DNA of 64,000 bases, from NCBI GenBank assembly GCA_016873435.1, contig VGXF01000006.1, positions 52,628 through 116,627 on the forward strand, given 5' to 3'. The notes below the pieces were generated by a model. The model was not told where the DNA came from, ran no database searches, and saw nothing but the letters and a program-made list of their open reading frames with translations. The position numbers and the translations under genes were made by a program. Below, one piece after another: positions 1 through 9,859 of the stretch. The DNA comes from Nitrospira sp. Lineage in GTDB: Bacteria; Nitrospirota; Nitrospiria; Nitrospirales; Nitrospiraceae. How positions within the stretch are numbered: the stretch's first letter is position 1; each line of letters starts with the position of its first letter.

Positions 1-1232
1 ATGAAATCCGCGCGGCGGGGCCGATCCCCTTTGCACGTTTTATGGAGCTAGCGCTCTACCATCCGGCGTCTGGCTACTATATGCGTACGAGGGATGCGAA
101 CGGCAACCAACTGACTGCCAGTAATTCCGATGCCGAACATCTAATCGGCTGGTCCGGCGATTACTATACTGCCCCAGACGCCCATCCCATCTTCAGCCAG
201 GCGCTCGCGCGCCAGGTGGACCAAATTGATACAGGCATGGGCCACCCTGTTTCTTTTACCAGTGTCGAGATGGGTCCGGGCAAGGGATTGTTAGCCCGCG
301 ATCTATTGGCGACTTGCGAGCGGCAATTTCCCAACCTCTTCGCTCGTCTGCACTGCATACTGATCGAACGCAGCCCCACGATGCGGGAAGCCCAGCGCCA
401 ACATCTGGCGCCATGGGTGGCCTCCGGACACGTCTCGTGGCAGGATGATCTGCGCACGCTGTCGGCCAACAGCGTGACAGGCGTTTTTCTTTCGAACGAA
501 CTGGTGGATGCCCTCCCAGTGCATCGCATCAAGATCGTAAACGGGACGCCTGTGGAATTATACGTGGCCTGGCGCGACGACTGCTTCGTCGAGCAGGTAG
601 GCCCTCTTTCCACGCTCGCCCTGTCCGACTACGTGAATCAACTGGCCGCGATGGACGTCGCGCTACCGGAAGGCTATGTGACGGAGATCAATCTGAATGC
701 CCTTGCCTGGATGCGCGATGTGGCGCGGGCACTTGGCCATGGCGTGGCGATCACGATCGATTATGGCCACACGGCCCAGGATCTTTACGGTCCCGACCGC
801 GCGCGGGGGACTCTGCTCTGCTACGCCAAGCACCAGGCTTCGAAAAATCCTTATGTCCGTGTGGGGCAGCAGGACATCACCGCGCATGTGGATTTCACCG
901 CGCTGGCCGCAGCCGGCGAGGAGGCGGGCCTCCACGTGACCGGCTTCACGAACCAGATGAGTTTTCTGATGGGGCTCGGCGCAGAGGACCTGTTCGCCTC
1001 ACTTGCACCGGACTCCGCGGAACTGCGCGCGGCCATCCGGCTGCTGCGTCCAGACGGGATGGGCCGCACGTTCAAGATTCTGATCCAGCACAAGGGCATC
1101 ACGGCGCCGGCGCTGGATGGGCTTCGCCATAAACCATTTTTCGGCTCTGTGCTGGCGGGCGCAGGGCAGAACGTCAACCGTCCCCCGTCAGGTGGGAAGC
1201 AGAAAGAATCCGGCAAATCCAATGACGAATAA
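1..1232 (+). CDS. MidA/NDUFAF7-family SAM-dependent methyltransferase (5' partial)
   Basis: The reading frame is already open at base 3. Translating from there gives EIRAAGPIPFARF directly before the ATG at 42, and this matches the conserved N-terminus of the DUF185/COG1565 family, so the true start lies upstream of the window and the ATG at 42 is internal. The family signature is clear: FMELALYHPxSGYY, a glycine-rich SAM-binding loop EMGPGKG, and SNELVDALPVHR. The human homologue NDUFAF7 is a mitochondrial complex I assembly factor that methylates an arginine of NDUFS2. Here the gene ends 17 bases before nuoA on the same strand, which fits a role on NuoD in this operon; that role is inferred, the family is seen. 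Confidence 0.9.
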   Translation, partial: EIRAAGPIPFARFMELALYHPASGYYMRTRDANGNQLTASNSDAEHLIGWSGDYYTAPDAHPIFSQALARQVDQIDTGMGHPVSFTSVEMGPGKGLLARDLLATCERQFPNLFARLHCILIERSPTMREAQRQHLAPWVASGHVSWQDDLRTLSANSVTGVFLSNELVDALPVHRIKIVNGTPVELYVAWRDDCFVEQVGPLSTLALSDYVNQLAAMDVALPEGYVTEINLNALAWMRDVARALGHGVAITIDYGHTAQDLYGPDRARGTLLCYAKHQASKNPYVRVGQQDITAHVDFTALAAAGEEAGLHVTGFTNQMSFLMGLGAEDLFASLAPDSAELRAAIRLLRPDGMGRTFKILIQHKGITAPALDGLRHKPFFGSVLAGAGQNVNRPPSGGKQKESGKSNDE

Positions 1233-1249
1233 CGAGTGCCGAGATCCCT

Positions 1250-1621
1250 ATGGGTAACGAGTCGGTTCCTTTAAATTATATCCCGATCCTGTTTTTCATC
1301 GCGGTCGCGCTGGTTTTCGGCGTGGTATCGCTGCTGGCTGGCTGGGTCGTCCGTCCAAGCCGCCCCTACCAGGCCAAGCTCAAGACCTACGAGAGCGGCA
1401 GCCCGCTTTTTCAAGATGCGCGCGTGCAGTTCCCGATGCGTTATTACATCATCGCAATGCTGTTCGTGATCTTCGACATCGAGTTCGTGTTTCTCTATCC
1501 GTGGGCTGTGGAATTTCACAAGCTCGGGCTGGTGGGATTGGTTGAGATGGTGGTCTTCATCGGTATTCTGCTTGTGGGGTTCTGGTATGCTTGGAAGAAG
1601 GGCGCGCTTGAATGGGATTAG
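1250..1621 (+). CDS. nuoA: NADH-quinone oxidoreductase subunit A
   Basis: Small membrane subunit of complex I (123 aa, usual length), located at the junction of the peripheral and membrane arms. Three hydrophobic helices are visible at about residues 10-33, 65-86 and 93-113. The family motifs YESGSP (47-52) and FDIEFVFLYPWA (75-86) are present, the latter carrying the conserved acidic pair in helix 2. It is the first nuo gene of the cluster and follows the methyltransferase gene by 17 bases. Confidence 0.97.
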   Translation: MGNESVPLNYIPILFFIAVALVFGVVSLLAGWVVRPSRPYQAKLKTYESGSPLFQDARVQFPMRYYIIAMLFVIFDIEFVFLYPWAVEFHKLGLVGLVEMVVFIGILLVGFWYAWKKGALEWD

Positions 1622-1709
1622 AGCAGAGGTCATGGGCGATGGACTATAGGGTGGAACGGACTTCCGGCCCCTTAGTCAGGACCCACCGCGTATTGTCTGG
1701 GAGTTATTA

Positions 1710-2189
1710 ATGAGCATGCTGGAACGGCAGTTTGAGGCGAATATCATCACGACGAATCTCGACGCGCTCGTGAACTGGTCGCGGAAGTCGGCCCTATGGC
1801 CAATGACCTTCGGCCTGGCCTGCTGCGCGATCGAGATGATCGCGGCTGTCTCTTCGCGCTACGACATCGACCGCTTCGGGGCCGGCGTCTTCAGGGCCTC
1901 GCCTCGGCAGTCGGACCTGATGATCGTCGCCGGTACCGTCACGCGAAAGATGGCCGAGGTGATCCGCCGCATCTACGACCAGATGCCGGAGCCGCGCTAC
2001 GTGATCTCCATGGGATCCTGCGCCACATCGGGCAATCACTACAACAGCTACAGCGTCGTCCAGGGCGTGGACCAAATCGTGCCAGTGGACGTCTACGTCC
2101 CGGGCTGCCCGCCCCGACCTGAGGCACTGCTAGATGGTTTACTCAAATTACAGGAAAAGATTCAGCGGGAAAAGGTCTTTGTGAAGTAA
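1710..2189 (+). CDS. nuoB: NADH-quinone oxidoreductase subunit B
   Basis: Peripheral-arm subunit that holds the terminal 4Fe-4S cluster N2, the electron donor to quinone. The four cluster ligands are visible: the adjacent pair C38-C39 in [11 protein letters not shown]104 in GSCA and C133 in PGCPPRPE. Length is 159 aa, normal for the family. The ATG at 1710 is preceded by CTGGGAG at 1697-1703 with 6-base spacing; an ATG two codons later is a possible alternative. An 88-base spacer separates it from nuoA. Confidence 0.97.
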   Translation: MSMLERQFEANIITTNLDALVNWSRKSALWPMTFGLACCAIEMIAAVSSRYDIDRFGAGVFRASPRQSDLMIVAGTVTRKMAEVIRRIYDQMPEPRYVISMGSCATSGNHYNSYSVVQGVDQIVPVDVYVPGCPPRPEALLDGLLKLQEKIQREKVFVK

Positions 2190-2263
2190 GAAGTAAGAAT
2201 GCTAAGCGATGAACTGAATTCTCTGTCGTTTGTACTTTAGCCTTCAACGTTCAGAGCTAATTT

Positions 2264-4015
2264 ATGCATCCGGTCCTCGACATACTCAAGGCGCAGTTCC
2301 CCGACGCCGTCCTGTCCGTCAACCAGGACAAGAACCACGGGGATCTCTCCGCACGTGTGACGGCCGCTCGCATGCTGGACATTGCGCGGTTCCTGCACGA
2401 CGAACCGCGCCTGGCCTTCGACCACATCACGGACGTCTGCTCGGCCGACTATCCCGACGACCCCGAACGCTTTGAGGTGATCTACCATCTGCTTTCCCTC
2501 TCCTATGGCGTACGCCTGCGCGTGAAAGCGCGCGTGACCGAGGACCATCCGGCGATTGCCTCTGTCGTCAGCGTCTGGAAGGGCGCCGATTTCATGGAGC
2601 GCGAAACCTACGATATGATGGGGATTCAATTTTTAAGGCATCCCGATCTACGCCGTATTCTCATGCCGGAGGACTACAACGAGGGGTGGCCGCTGCGGAA
2701 GGATTTTCCCGCTGAGGGGAAAGGCTGGCGCGGTAGCTTCTCCTTCCTGCCCAAGATGGACGAGCCGGTGGGCGAGATTCCCCAGGTGGAAGTGTCCGAG
2801 GAGAGGAAGAAAGTCTATTTGGCTGACCGCGGCGTGTCATCGACCCATCGCACAGAAGAACTGCTGCTGAATATGGGCCCGCAGCATCCGAGCACGCACG
2901 GCGTGCTACGCGTCGTGCTCGAACTGGACGGCGAGCGGGTTGTAAAAGCGACGCCCGATCTGGGCTATCTGCATCGCGGCGTGGAAAAGCTCTCCGAGGG
3001 GCTGACCTATATGCAGATCATCCCCCACACGGACCGGCTCGACTACGTCTGCTCGATGACGAACAACTACGCCTACGTCCGTGCCGTTGAGAAACTGCTC
3101 GCACTCACGGTACCGGAGCGGGCCGAGTACATCCGCACGGTCGTGGCGGAGATGCAGCGCATCATCGGGCATCTCTTCTGGCTCGGCACGCAAGCGCTCG
3201 ACATCGGCGCGATGACGGTCTTCTTCTGGACCTTCCGCGAGCGCGAAGTCCTGCTCGACATGTTCGAGAAGCTCTGCGGGGCGCGGCTCACACTCAACTA
3301 TTTCCGCATTGGCGGCGTGGACAGCGACTTCACGCCCGACCTGGTCCAGCGATTAAATGCGTTTCTCGACACGTTTGAAGAGCATGTCCGCGAGTACGAT
3401 TCGCTGATCGCCAACAACCGCATCTGGATCGGCAGAACGAAGAATGTCGCCGTGATCTCGGCCGAAGATGCGATCAACTTCGGTCTGACCGGCCCGCCTC
3501 TGCGCGGCTCCGGCGTCAAGTACGATGTGCGCAAGCTGGAGCCCTACGGGGCCTACGACAAGGTGGAATGGGAGGTGCCCGTTGGCAAGAATGGCGACAC
3601 CTACGACCGGTACTGGATCCGTATGGAGGAGATGCGGCAGAGCGCGCGCATCATCCGACAGTGCCTCGCGCAGATGCCGCAGGGGCCGATCGTCGCTGAC
3701 GCACCCCAGATCATCCCGCCGCCCAAGGCCAACGTGATGCGGGACATGGAAAGCCTTATCCACCACTTTATCATCTTCACGCAGGGCTTCAAGCCCCCAA
3801 AGGGCGAAACCTACTGCGCGACGGAGGTGCCAAAGGGTGAGCTGGGATTTTTCATCATCAGCGACGGCAGCCCGCGGCCTTATCGTCTGAAAATCCGCGC
3901 CCCTTCCTTCGTGCACATGGGCGCCTTCGACCACATGGCTCGGGGCTATTTGATTTCGGATATCATCACGATCTTTGGCACCTACGACATCGTGATGGGG
4001 GAATGTGACAGATGA
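2264..4015 (+). CDS. nuoCD: NADH-quinone oxidoreductase fused subunits C and D
   Basis: One 583-aa protein that joins the 30-kDa subunit (NuoC) and the 49-kDa subunit (NuoD), as also known in enterobacteria. NuoC spans about residues 1-160, with ERETYDMMGI (112-121) and HPDLRRILMPEDY (126-138). NuoD begins near 195 with MGPQHPSTHG (204-213), which lines the quinone pocket, and continues with LHRGVEKL (236-243) and HTDRLDY. R238 in the HRG segment is the probable counterpart of the arginine methylated in NDUFS2; I am recalling that position and cannot align it here. No frameshift or stop lies between the halves. Confidence 0.96.
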   Translation: MHPVLDILKAQFPDAVLSVNQDKNHGDLSARVTAARMLDIARFLHDEPRLAFDHITDVCSADYPDDPERFEVIYHLLSLSYGVRLRVKARVTEDHPAIASVVSVWKGADFMERETYDMMGIQFLRHPDLRRILMPEDYNEGWPLRKDFPAEGKGWRGSFSFLPKMDEPVGEIPQVEVSEERKKVYLADRGVSSTHRTEELLLNMGPQHPSTHGVLRVVLELDGERVVKATPDLGYLHRGVEKLSEGLTYMQIIPHTDRLDYVCSMTNNYAYVRAVEKLLALTVPERAEYIRTVVAEMQRIIGHLFWLGTQALDIGAMTVFFWTFREREVLLDMFEKLCGARLTLNYFRIGGVDSDFTPDLVQRLNAFLDTFEEHVREYDSLIANNRIWIGRTKNVAVISAEDAINFGLTGPPLRGSGVKYDVRKLEPYGAYDKVEWEVPVGKNGDTYDRYWIRMEEMRQSARIIRQCLAQMPQGPIVADAPQIIPPPKANVMRDMESLIHHFIIFTQGFKPPKGETYCATEVPKGELGFFIISDGSPRPYRLKIRAPSFVHMGAFDHMARGYLISDIITIFGTYDIVMGECDR

Positions 4016-4025
4016 AAATTTGGAA

Positions 4026-4045
4026 TTATCAGTTTTGACTGATAA
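4026..4045 (+). promoter_or_regulatory. Perfect hairpin in AT-rich nuoCD-nuoE spacer
   Basis: An 8-bp perfect stem, TTATCAGT / ACTGATAA, closes a 4-base loop (TTTG) and is followed by ATTTT. It lies in an AT-rich 95-base spacer inside an otherwise GC-rich operon. The 10-mer AAAATTTGGA occurs on both sides of it, at 4015-4024 and 4088-4097. It could be an mRNA processing or attenuation element; function is unknown. Confidence 0.5.
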
Positions 4046-4110
4046 ATTTTAAATGGTCGGTAATTCACAGTTCGTCATTGAACGTTTAAAATTTGGATTG
4101 TGAACGCGCT

Positions 4111-4641
4111 ATGTTGCAGGACAAATACACAGCTGAAATAGCCGACATTTTGTCACGCTACCCGGTGAGGCGATCAGCGCTGCTGCCCCTGCTTTATCTC
4201 GCGCAGCGCGAGCAGGGCTACGTGACCGAAGCGGCAATGAAAGAGATCGCGCAGATTCTGAAATTGACGCCACCCCAGGTCTACGAGACGATCACGTTTT
4301 ACACGATGCTGAATCTTAAGCCGGTGGGCACGTTTCACATCCAGGTCTGCAAATCGCTCATGTGCGCCCTGGTCGGCTCCGACACGCTAGTCGGCTGGTT
4401 GCATGCGAAACTCGGCATCAAGCCGGGACAGACAACTTCGGACAAACTGTTCACGCTGAGTGTAGTGGAATGCCTCGGCGCCTGCGGCACCGGGCCAATG
4501 ATGCAGATCAACGACGACTATTACGAGCGGCTGACGGAGACGAAGGTGGATCAGATCCTCCAGGATTTGAAAACGACCGGCGCCTGCCCGCTCAAAACCG
4601 GGCCCTTTCTGTGGCCAGCGCCCGAAAAGCGGGGCGCGTGA
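4111..4641 (+). CDS. nuoE: NADH-quinone oxidoreductase subunit E
   Basis: 24-kDa subunit of the NADH-dehydrogenase module, with a thioredoxin-like 2Fe-2S fold (cluster N1a). Ligands are visible as C80-x4-C85 and C121-x3-C125 (ECLGACG). I start at the ATG at 4111 (MLQDKYTAEI, 176 aa); a TTG at 4093 would add six residues that the family does not need. The C-terminus has a short Pro/Lys-rich tail. Followed by nuoF after 90 bases. Confidence 0.95.
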   Translation: MLQDKYTAEIADILSRYPVRRSALLPLLYLAQREQGYVTEAAMKEIAQILKLTPPQVYETITFYTMLNLKPVGTFHIQVCKSLMCALVGSDTLVGWLHAKLGIKPGQTTSDKLFTLSVVECLGACGTGPMMQINDDYYERLTETKVDQILQDLKTTGACPLKTGPFLWPAPEKRGA

Positions 4642-4731
4642 AGCGGTATGCATATCTCGTTGTTCGCAAGCAGGAAATCCACACTGTCTAACGCTCCGCG
4701 CTTCACAAGCGACGCTGCACGAGATTAAGCG

Positions 4732-6039
4732 ATGGCCACGTACGAACTTGTTCTTTTAAAAAACATGATGCAGCCCGGCTATGCGGGCTCGCTCAAGGAT
4801 TACGAGAACGCCGGTGGCTACCAGGCGCTAAAGAAAGTCCTGGGCAAGATTGCGCCTGGTGACGTCACGCAGACGGTTATGAAGTCCGGCCTGCGTGGGC
4901 GCGGCGGCGCGGGCTTCCCGACCGGCGTAAAGTGGAACTTCCTCCCCAAGGATTACAAGGGCCCCAAGTACCTCTGCTGCAACGCGGACGAGAGTGAGCC
5001 AGGCACCTTCAAAGACCGCCAGTTGATGGAACGGGACCCCCATCAAGTTCTGGAAGGTATCATCATCGCCTGCTACGCCATCGGCGCAGAGACGGCCTAT
5101 ATCTACATCCGCGGCGAGTTCGTCCTAGGTTCGCAGATCCTCGACAAGGCCGTGGCTGAGGCGCGTGCCGCCGGCTATCTGGGGAAAAACCTTCTCGGTT
5201 CCGGCGTGAACATCCAGATCCACGTGCATCGGGGGGCCGGCGCCTATATCTGCGGTGAGGAGACAGCCCTGCTGGAATCGCTTGAGGGCAAGCGCGGCCT
5301 GCCGCGGGTCAAGCCGCCCTTCCCGGCCACCTCCGGGCTGTACGGCAAACCGACGGTGATCAATAATGTCGAGACGTTGGCCAACCTGCCGCACATCATC
5401 AACCGCGGCCCCGACTGGTTTGCGTCTATCGGCTCGCCGCCCAAGAGCACCGGCACGCGCATTTTCTGCGTCAGCGGCCATGTCAAGCGGCCGGGCAACT
5501 ACGAACTGCCGATGGGCGTGACGCTGCGCGAACTGGTTTATGAACACGCGGGCGGGATGCGCTCCGACAAACCGCTCAAGGCGTTGATCCCCGGCGGGGC
5601 CTCCGCACCGTTCCTGACGCCCCAGCACCTGGATGTGAAGCTGGACTTCGAATCCGTCGCAGCGGCCGGATCGATGCTTGGCTCTGGCGGCGTGACGGTC
5701 ATGGAGGAGGGCACAAGCATGGTCTGGGCCGCGCTACGCCTAACGGAGTTTTTCTATCACGAGTCCTGCGGCAAGTGCAGCCCCTGCCGCGAAGGCAGCT
5801 CCTGGCTCACGCAAACGCTCCGCCGGATCCTGGCCAAACGAGGCCGGATGGAGGACCTTGAAACCCTAACACAGTTGTGCCAGAACATCGCCGGGCGGAC
5901 GATCTGCGCCTTCGGCGATGCCGAGGTGTCACCGATCATGAGCACCCTTCAACACTGGCGGCACGAGTACGAGGAACTGATCCGCGAGGCCGAGGCGCAC
6001 CGGGAGAAGGAACTCCCAATAGCAGAAGCGAGGCACTGA
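4732..6039 (+). CDS. nuoF: NADH-quinone oxidoreductase subunit F
   Basis: NADH- and FMN-binding subunit (435 aa), the entry point for electrons. GRGGAGFPTGVKW (56-68) is the FMN/NADH glycine-rich loop; GAGAYICGEETALLESLEG (168-186) and KPPFPA (194-199) are the family signatures. Cluster N3 ligands are C346-x2-C349-x2-C352 and C392. The gene ends 8 bases before nuoG, so the two are probably translated together. Confidence 0.97.
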   Translation: MATYELVLLKNMMQPGYAGSLKDYENAGGYQALKKVLGKIAPGDVTQTVMKSGLRGRGGAGFPTGVKWNFLPKDYKGPKYLCCNADESEPGTFKDRQLMERDPHQVLEGIIIACYAIGAETAYIYIRGEFVLGSQILDKAVAEARAAGYLGKNLLGSGVNIQIHVHRGAGAYICGEETALLESLEGKRGLPRVKPPFPATSGLYGKPTVINNVETLANLPHIINRGPDWFASIGSPPKSTGTRIFCVSGHVKRPGNYELPMGVTLRELVYEHAGGMRSDKPLKALIPGGASAPFLTPQHLDVKLDFESVAAAGSMLGSGGVTVMEEGTSMVWAALRLTEFFYHESCGKCSPCREGSSWLTQTLRRILAKRGRMEDLETLTQLCQNIAGRTICAFGDAEVSPIMSTLQHWRHEYEELIREAEAHREKELPIAEARH

Positions 6040-6047
6040 AGATACCC

Positions 6048-8714
6048 ATGACTCCGACGACAGCCGCAGAGACAGTCCGGCTAACGATCGACGGGCAGAC
6101 CGTCACGGTCCCAAAGGGGACACTCGTCATCGAGGCCGCGCGCCAGGTCGGCGTGATGGTCCCGCATTTCTGCTATCATCCGAAACTGGCGCCGGTCGCC
6201 AACTGTCGCATGTGCCTCGTCGAGGTCGAGAAGGTGCCAAAGCTCCAGACCGCCTGCAGCACGCCGGTAGCTGAGGGCATGGTCATCCGCACGGCCACGA
6301 CCGTCGTCAACGAGGCACACAAATCCGTCTTGGAGTTCATCCTGGCCAACCACCCGCTGGACTGCCCCGTTTGCGATCAGGGAGGCCGCTGCGATCTTCA
6401 GGACTACTCGCACCAGTACACGCCGACGACAAGCCGCTTCATCGAAGTCAAGCGCGTCTACCAGAAGGAATATTTTAGCCCGCTGATCGAAAAACAGATG
6501 AACCGCTGCGTGCAGTGCCAGCGCTGCGTACGCTACTGCGACCAGGTGATGGACGTGAATGCGCTCGCCCCGATCAACCGCGGCACGATGACCGAGATCA
6601 AGTCGTTCGCCGATCATCCGTTGGACTGCGAGTTCTGCGGCGGCTGCGTACAGATCTGCCCAGTCGGCGCGATCACGAGCCGGCTGTCCATGTACGAGTT
6701 CCGGCCCTGGATGCTCAAGCGCGCCGAAACGACCTGCGCCTACTGCGGCGACGGCTGCTCTATTACGCTGCAAACGAAGGGCAACGATCTCATTGAAGTC
6801 ATGTCCGCGCAGGGCGTAGGCCGTAACAATGGCGACCTCTGTGCGCGCGGTTTCTTCGGCTATCACGTCAGCACGCACGCCGACCGGCTCAAACATCCCC
6901 TGATCCGCCGAGACGGCAAGCTGGTCGAAACGACCTGGGAAGAAGCGCTTGAGTACGTAGCCGAGAACGCCATGCGGATCAAGATGGCGCACGGTGGGCA
7001 GGCTTTTGCCGGCCTCATTGCCTCCCGCTGCACAAACGAAGAGCTGTATGTATTCCAGAAGTTCATGCGGCTCGCCATCGGCACCAACAAGCTCGACAGC
7101 AGCGCCCGCTACGGCCACGTCAATGGCGTCCGCGCACTGCGCCACGTGCAGGGTACGCACCGGTGGACCGTCACCTTCGAGGACATCGCGAAGGCCGAGG
7201 CGCTCCTCCTTGTCGGCACGAACGTCACTGAGGCCAACCCGATCACCGGACTCAAGGTCAAGGAAGCGGTAAAGAAGAACCTCGCGACGCTGATCACCAT
7301 TGAAGCGCTGCAACCGGCTATCGGCACGATCAGTAACATCGCCAATCTTTCGGCACACCACTTCGGCACGCATCCCGACCGGTTCCATGCCGTAGCACTT
7401 GGCCTGATCAAGGCGCTGATTGAAGAGAATCTTGTTGCCAAGCCGCTCGTGCAGCGCGCCCCGGCTTTTGTGAAAGCCATCGGCGACGCGGTGAAGACGC
7501 TCACCTGGCCGGCGATCGAACGGGAGATCGGCTCGCCGGTTGCCGCAGTGAAAGACGCGGCTCGCGCGTTCCAGAAAACCAGCCGCGCCGTTATCCTCGT
7601 CGGTCCCGGCGTCCTGCGGCAGCCCGGAGGCGCGGGCCTCATGACTACGCTGCTCGACCTCCTATTGTTGAGCGGCCATCACGGTCTCGCCGGCTGCGGC
7701 GTGGCTCCGCTGGCTGAGGAAAACAACGACCAGGGTGCGATCGAGATGGGCGCAACGGCGGAGTACCTGCCCGGCCCGGCTGAGTTGGGCGATCCAGCCG
7801 CGCGCCAGCGCCTCGCGCAGCTTTGGAAGGAAGAGCCGGCGAACGCGCCAGCCCGCACGCTGCTGGAAATTCTCGACGAGGCCCGCGCTAGTACGGTCAA
7901 AGCGATGTTCGTCGTCGGCGAGAATCCGGCCGGCTCGTTGCCCCCCGCCGCGAAATCGAAAGAAGCGATGGAGAAACTCGACCTCCTTGTTTGCCAGGAA
8001 CTATTCCTGACTGAGACGGCGGCGCTCGCGCATGTCGTCCTGCCCGCCTGCTCCTACGCTGAGAAGGATGGTACATTTACCAATTCCGAGGGCCACGTGC
8101 AGCCAGTGCGGCGCGCGATCGAGCCGCTAGGCGAGAGCCGCCCCGACTGGGAAATCCTCTCCGCCCTGTCCGTCCTGATGGGAGCTCCGCTTGAATACGG
8201 CGACGCGAAGGAGATCACAAACGAGATCCGCAGCCTGATCCCCGGCCACGGCCTGCTCGGGGCCGGCCCCACACCGCCGAAGCCGGATGACGCGACGGTG
8301 ACGAAATATTTGACCGAGGGCTTCCGCGCCGATCTGTCGGCGCGCTATGCGCTGTCCAAAACAGACTGGCCGGCCGGAGAGTTCACGCTCGTCTCGCAAC
8401 AAAGCCTCTTCCACTCGGGCAAGTTCTCGACTCGCTCGAAAGGTTTGCTGCAGATTCAATCCACTGGCTCGCTGGCGTTGAATTCAACGGATGCGGCTAG
8501 GATGGGGCTGGCCGATGGCGGGCGCGTGCGCCTGTCGAACCAGCAGGGCGAGATGACGACTACGGTCAAAACGCAGGACCGCGTCCCCGAGGGCATGGCG
8601 GTGTTTCCCGAACATTTTGACCAGGAACTGCGCCACCTCACGGGCATGGCGGTCGATCCACAGACCGGCGTGCCCTATTGCAAAACGGTGCGCGTGAGGA
8701 TTGCCAAAGCGTAG
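6048..8714 (+). CDS. nuoG: NADH-quinone oxidoreductase subunit G
   Basis: Large iron-sulfur subunit of the peripheral arm (888 aa). The ATG at 6048 is chosen because the ferredoxin-like domain begins there; the open frame upstream overlaps nuoF. Visible clusters: 2Fe-2S N1b (C42, C53, C56, C70), N5 (H102, C106, C109, C115), N4 (C154, C157, C160, C204), a second 4Fe-4S set (C164, C194, C197, C200), and an additional C230-x2-C233-x3-C237-x27-C265 that matches cluster N7. A degenerate molybdopterin-oxidoreductase domain follows and a MopB C-terminal-like domain ends the protein. N7 is kept in E. coli and Thermus but lost in mitochondria. Confidence 0.96.
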   Translation: MTPTTAAETVRLTIDGQTVTVPKGTLVIEAARQVGVMVPHFCYHPKLAPVANCRMCLVEVEKVPKLQTACSTPVAEGMVIRTATTVVNEAHKSVLEFILANHPLDCPVCDQGGRCDLQDYSHQYTPTTSRFIEVKRVYQKEYFSPLIEKQMNRCVQCQRCVRYCDQVMDVNALAPINRGTMTEIKSFADHPLDCEFCGGCVQICPVGAITSRLSMYEFRPWMLKRAETTCAYCGDGCSITLQTKGNDLIEVMSAQGVGRNNGDLCARGFFGYHVSTHADRLKHPLIRRDGKLVETTWEEALEYVAENAMRIKMAHGGQAFAGLIASRCTNEELYVFQKFMRLAIGTNKLDSSARYGHVNGVRALRHVQGTHRWTVTFEDIAKAEALLLVGTNVTEANPITGLKVKEAVKKNLATLITIEALQPAIGTISNIANLSAHHFGTHPDRFHAVALGLIKALIEENLVAKPLVQRAPAFVKAIGDAVKTLTWPAIEREIGSPVAAVKDAARAFQKTSRAVILVGPGVLRQPGGAGLMTTLLDLLLLSGHHGLAGCGVAPLAEENNDQGAIEMGATAEYLPGPAELGDPAARQRLAQLWKEEPANAPARTLLEILDEARASTVKAMFVVGENPAGSLPPAAKSKEAMEKLDLLVCQELFLTETAALAHVVLPACSYAEKDGTFTNSEGHVQPVRRAIEPLGESRPDWEILSALSVLMGAPLEYGDAKEITNEIRSLIPGHGLLGAGPTPPKPDDATVTKYLTEGFRADLSARYALSKTDWPAGEFTLVSQQSLFHSGKFSTRSKGLLQIQSTGSLALNSTDAARMGLADGGRVRLSNQQGEMTTTVKTQDRVPEGMAVFPEHFDQELRHLTGMAVDPQTGVPYCKTVRVRIAKA

Positions 8715-8738
8715 GAGTTTTTCTTTCAGGAGGATGTC

Positions 8739-9812
8739 GTGGCTGAACTGGCGTTGAAGATGGCATTTTCGCTGGCGCAGATCGCTGTCGTGATGGGCGT
8801 CATCATGCTGACCGTGATGGTCCTCACGCTGGCTGAGCGCAAGGTCCTCGGCTGGATGCAGGACCGGATGGGGCCGATGGAGGTGGGACCCTACGGCGTG
8901 CTGCAGCCGATCGCCGACGGATTGAAGCTGTTCTTTAAGGAAGACATCGTGCCCGCCGGCGCGAACAAGTTTCTCTTCAGCCTCGCGCCGATCCTGGCGC
9001 TGGTGCCGGCCCTGATTGGCTTTGCCGTCATCCCCTTCGGTCCTGATACGACAATAGAGCTGTTCGGCCAGACGTTCAACCCCTTCATCATCAGCGACAT
9101 CAACATCGGTATTCTCTACATCCTGGCCTTCACCTCCATCGGCGCCTACGGCATCATCCTGGGCGGCTGGGCCTCGAACAGCAAATACTCGCTGCTGGGC
9201 GGGCTGCGGTCGGCCGCGCAAGTCATCAGCTACGAGTTGAACGTCGGCCTAGCGATCGTGGGCGTGCTGCTGCTGGCCGGCTCGCTGAGCCTCGTGAAGA
9301 TCACGCAGGCGCAGGCCGGCTGGTTCTGGAACTGGTACATCTTCGCGCCGCCCTTTCCGCAACTGCTGGCCTTCGTGGTCTACGTGATCTCGGCGGTGGC
9401 CGAAACCAACCGCGTGCCCTTCGACCTGCCAGAGGCAGAGAGCGAACTGGTGGCGGGCTTCTTCACTGAGTACAGCGGGATGCGGTTTGCGTTCTTCTTC
9501 ATTGCGGAGTACGCCAATATGATCATGGTCTCCTGCATCGCCGCGGCGCTGTTTCTGGGCGGCTGGAACGCGCCCTATCCGGGTACCGCGCTGGCGCGGT
9601 TGGGCTTCGAGCAGTTCGCCTGGGTCGAAAACGTCGTCTGGTTTGCGGCCAAGGTTTATTTTTTTCTATTCCTGTTTTTCTGGCTGCGCGCGACGCTGCC
9701 GCGACTGCGGTACGACCAGCTCATGCGGTTCGGCTGGAAGGTGATGCTTCCGATCGCACTGGGCAACATTCTGGTCACATCCATTGCAGCCTACCTGTTC
9801 CCCCGGGGGTAG
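8739..9812 (+). CDS. nuoH: NADH-quinone oxidoreductase subunit H
   Basis: Membrane subunit (357 aa, about eight helices) that forms the quinone channel with NuoB and NuoD. Signature segments are [15 protein letters not shown] near residue 32 and the acidic loop with [18 protein letters not shown], which carries conserved glutamates. The start is GTG at 8739, supported by a strong AGGAGG at 8728-8733 with 5-base spacing; the ATG at 8734 is out of frame. Confidence 0.97.
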   Translation: MAELALKMAFSLAQIAVVMGVIMLTVMVLTLAERKVLGWMQDRMGPMEVGPYGVLQPIADGLKLFFKEDIVPAGANKFLFSLAPILALVPALIGFAVIPFGPDTTIELFGQTFNPFIISDINIGILYILAFTSIGAYGIILGGWASNSKYSLLGGLRSAAQVISYELNVGLAIVGVLLLAGSLSLVKITQAQAGWFWNWYIFAPPFPQLLAFVVYVISAVAETNRVPFDLPEAESELVAGFFTEYSGMRFAFFFIAEYANMIMVSCIAAALFLGGWNAPYPGTALARLGFEQFAWVENVVWFAAKVYFFLFLFFWLRATLPRLRYDQLMRFGWKVMLPIALGNILVTSIAAYLFPRG

Positions 9813-9859
9813 TTTAAGACGCGAGGCCCGGAGTTCGAGGCGAAAGGAAAGACCAGGAG

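Noticed and set aside
5877..6047. Long N-terminal extension of NuoG overlapping nuoF
   Set aside because: The extension reads in an alternative frame of the nuoF 3' end with no ferredoxin similarity. The ATG at 6048, just after the nuoF stop, fits the family.
6081..7388. 435-codon open frame antisense to nuoG
   Set aside because: It lies wholly opposite a well-supported gene and its translation is rich in Val, Asp, Arg, Ala and His, typical of the antisense phase of GC-rich coding DNA. No domain is recognisable.
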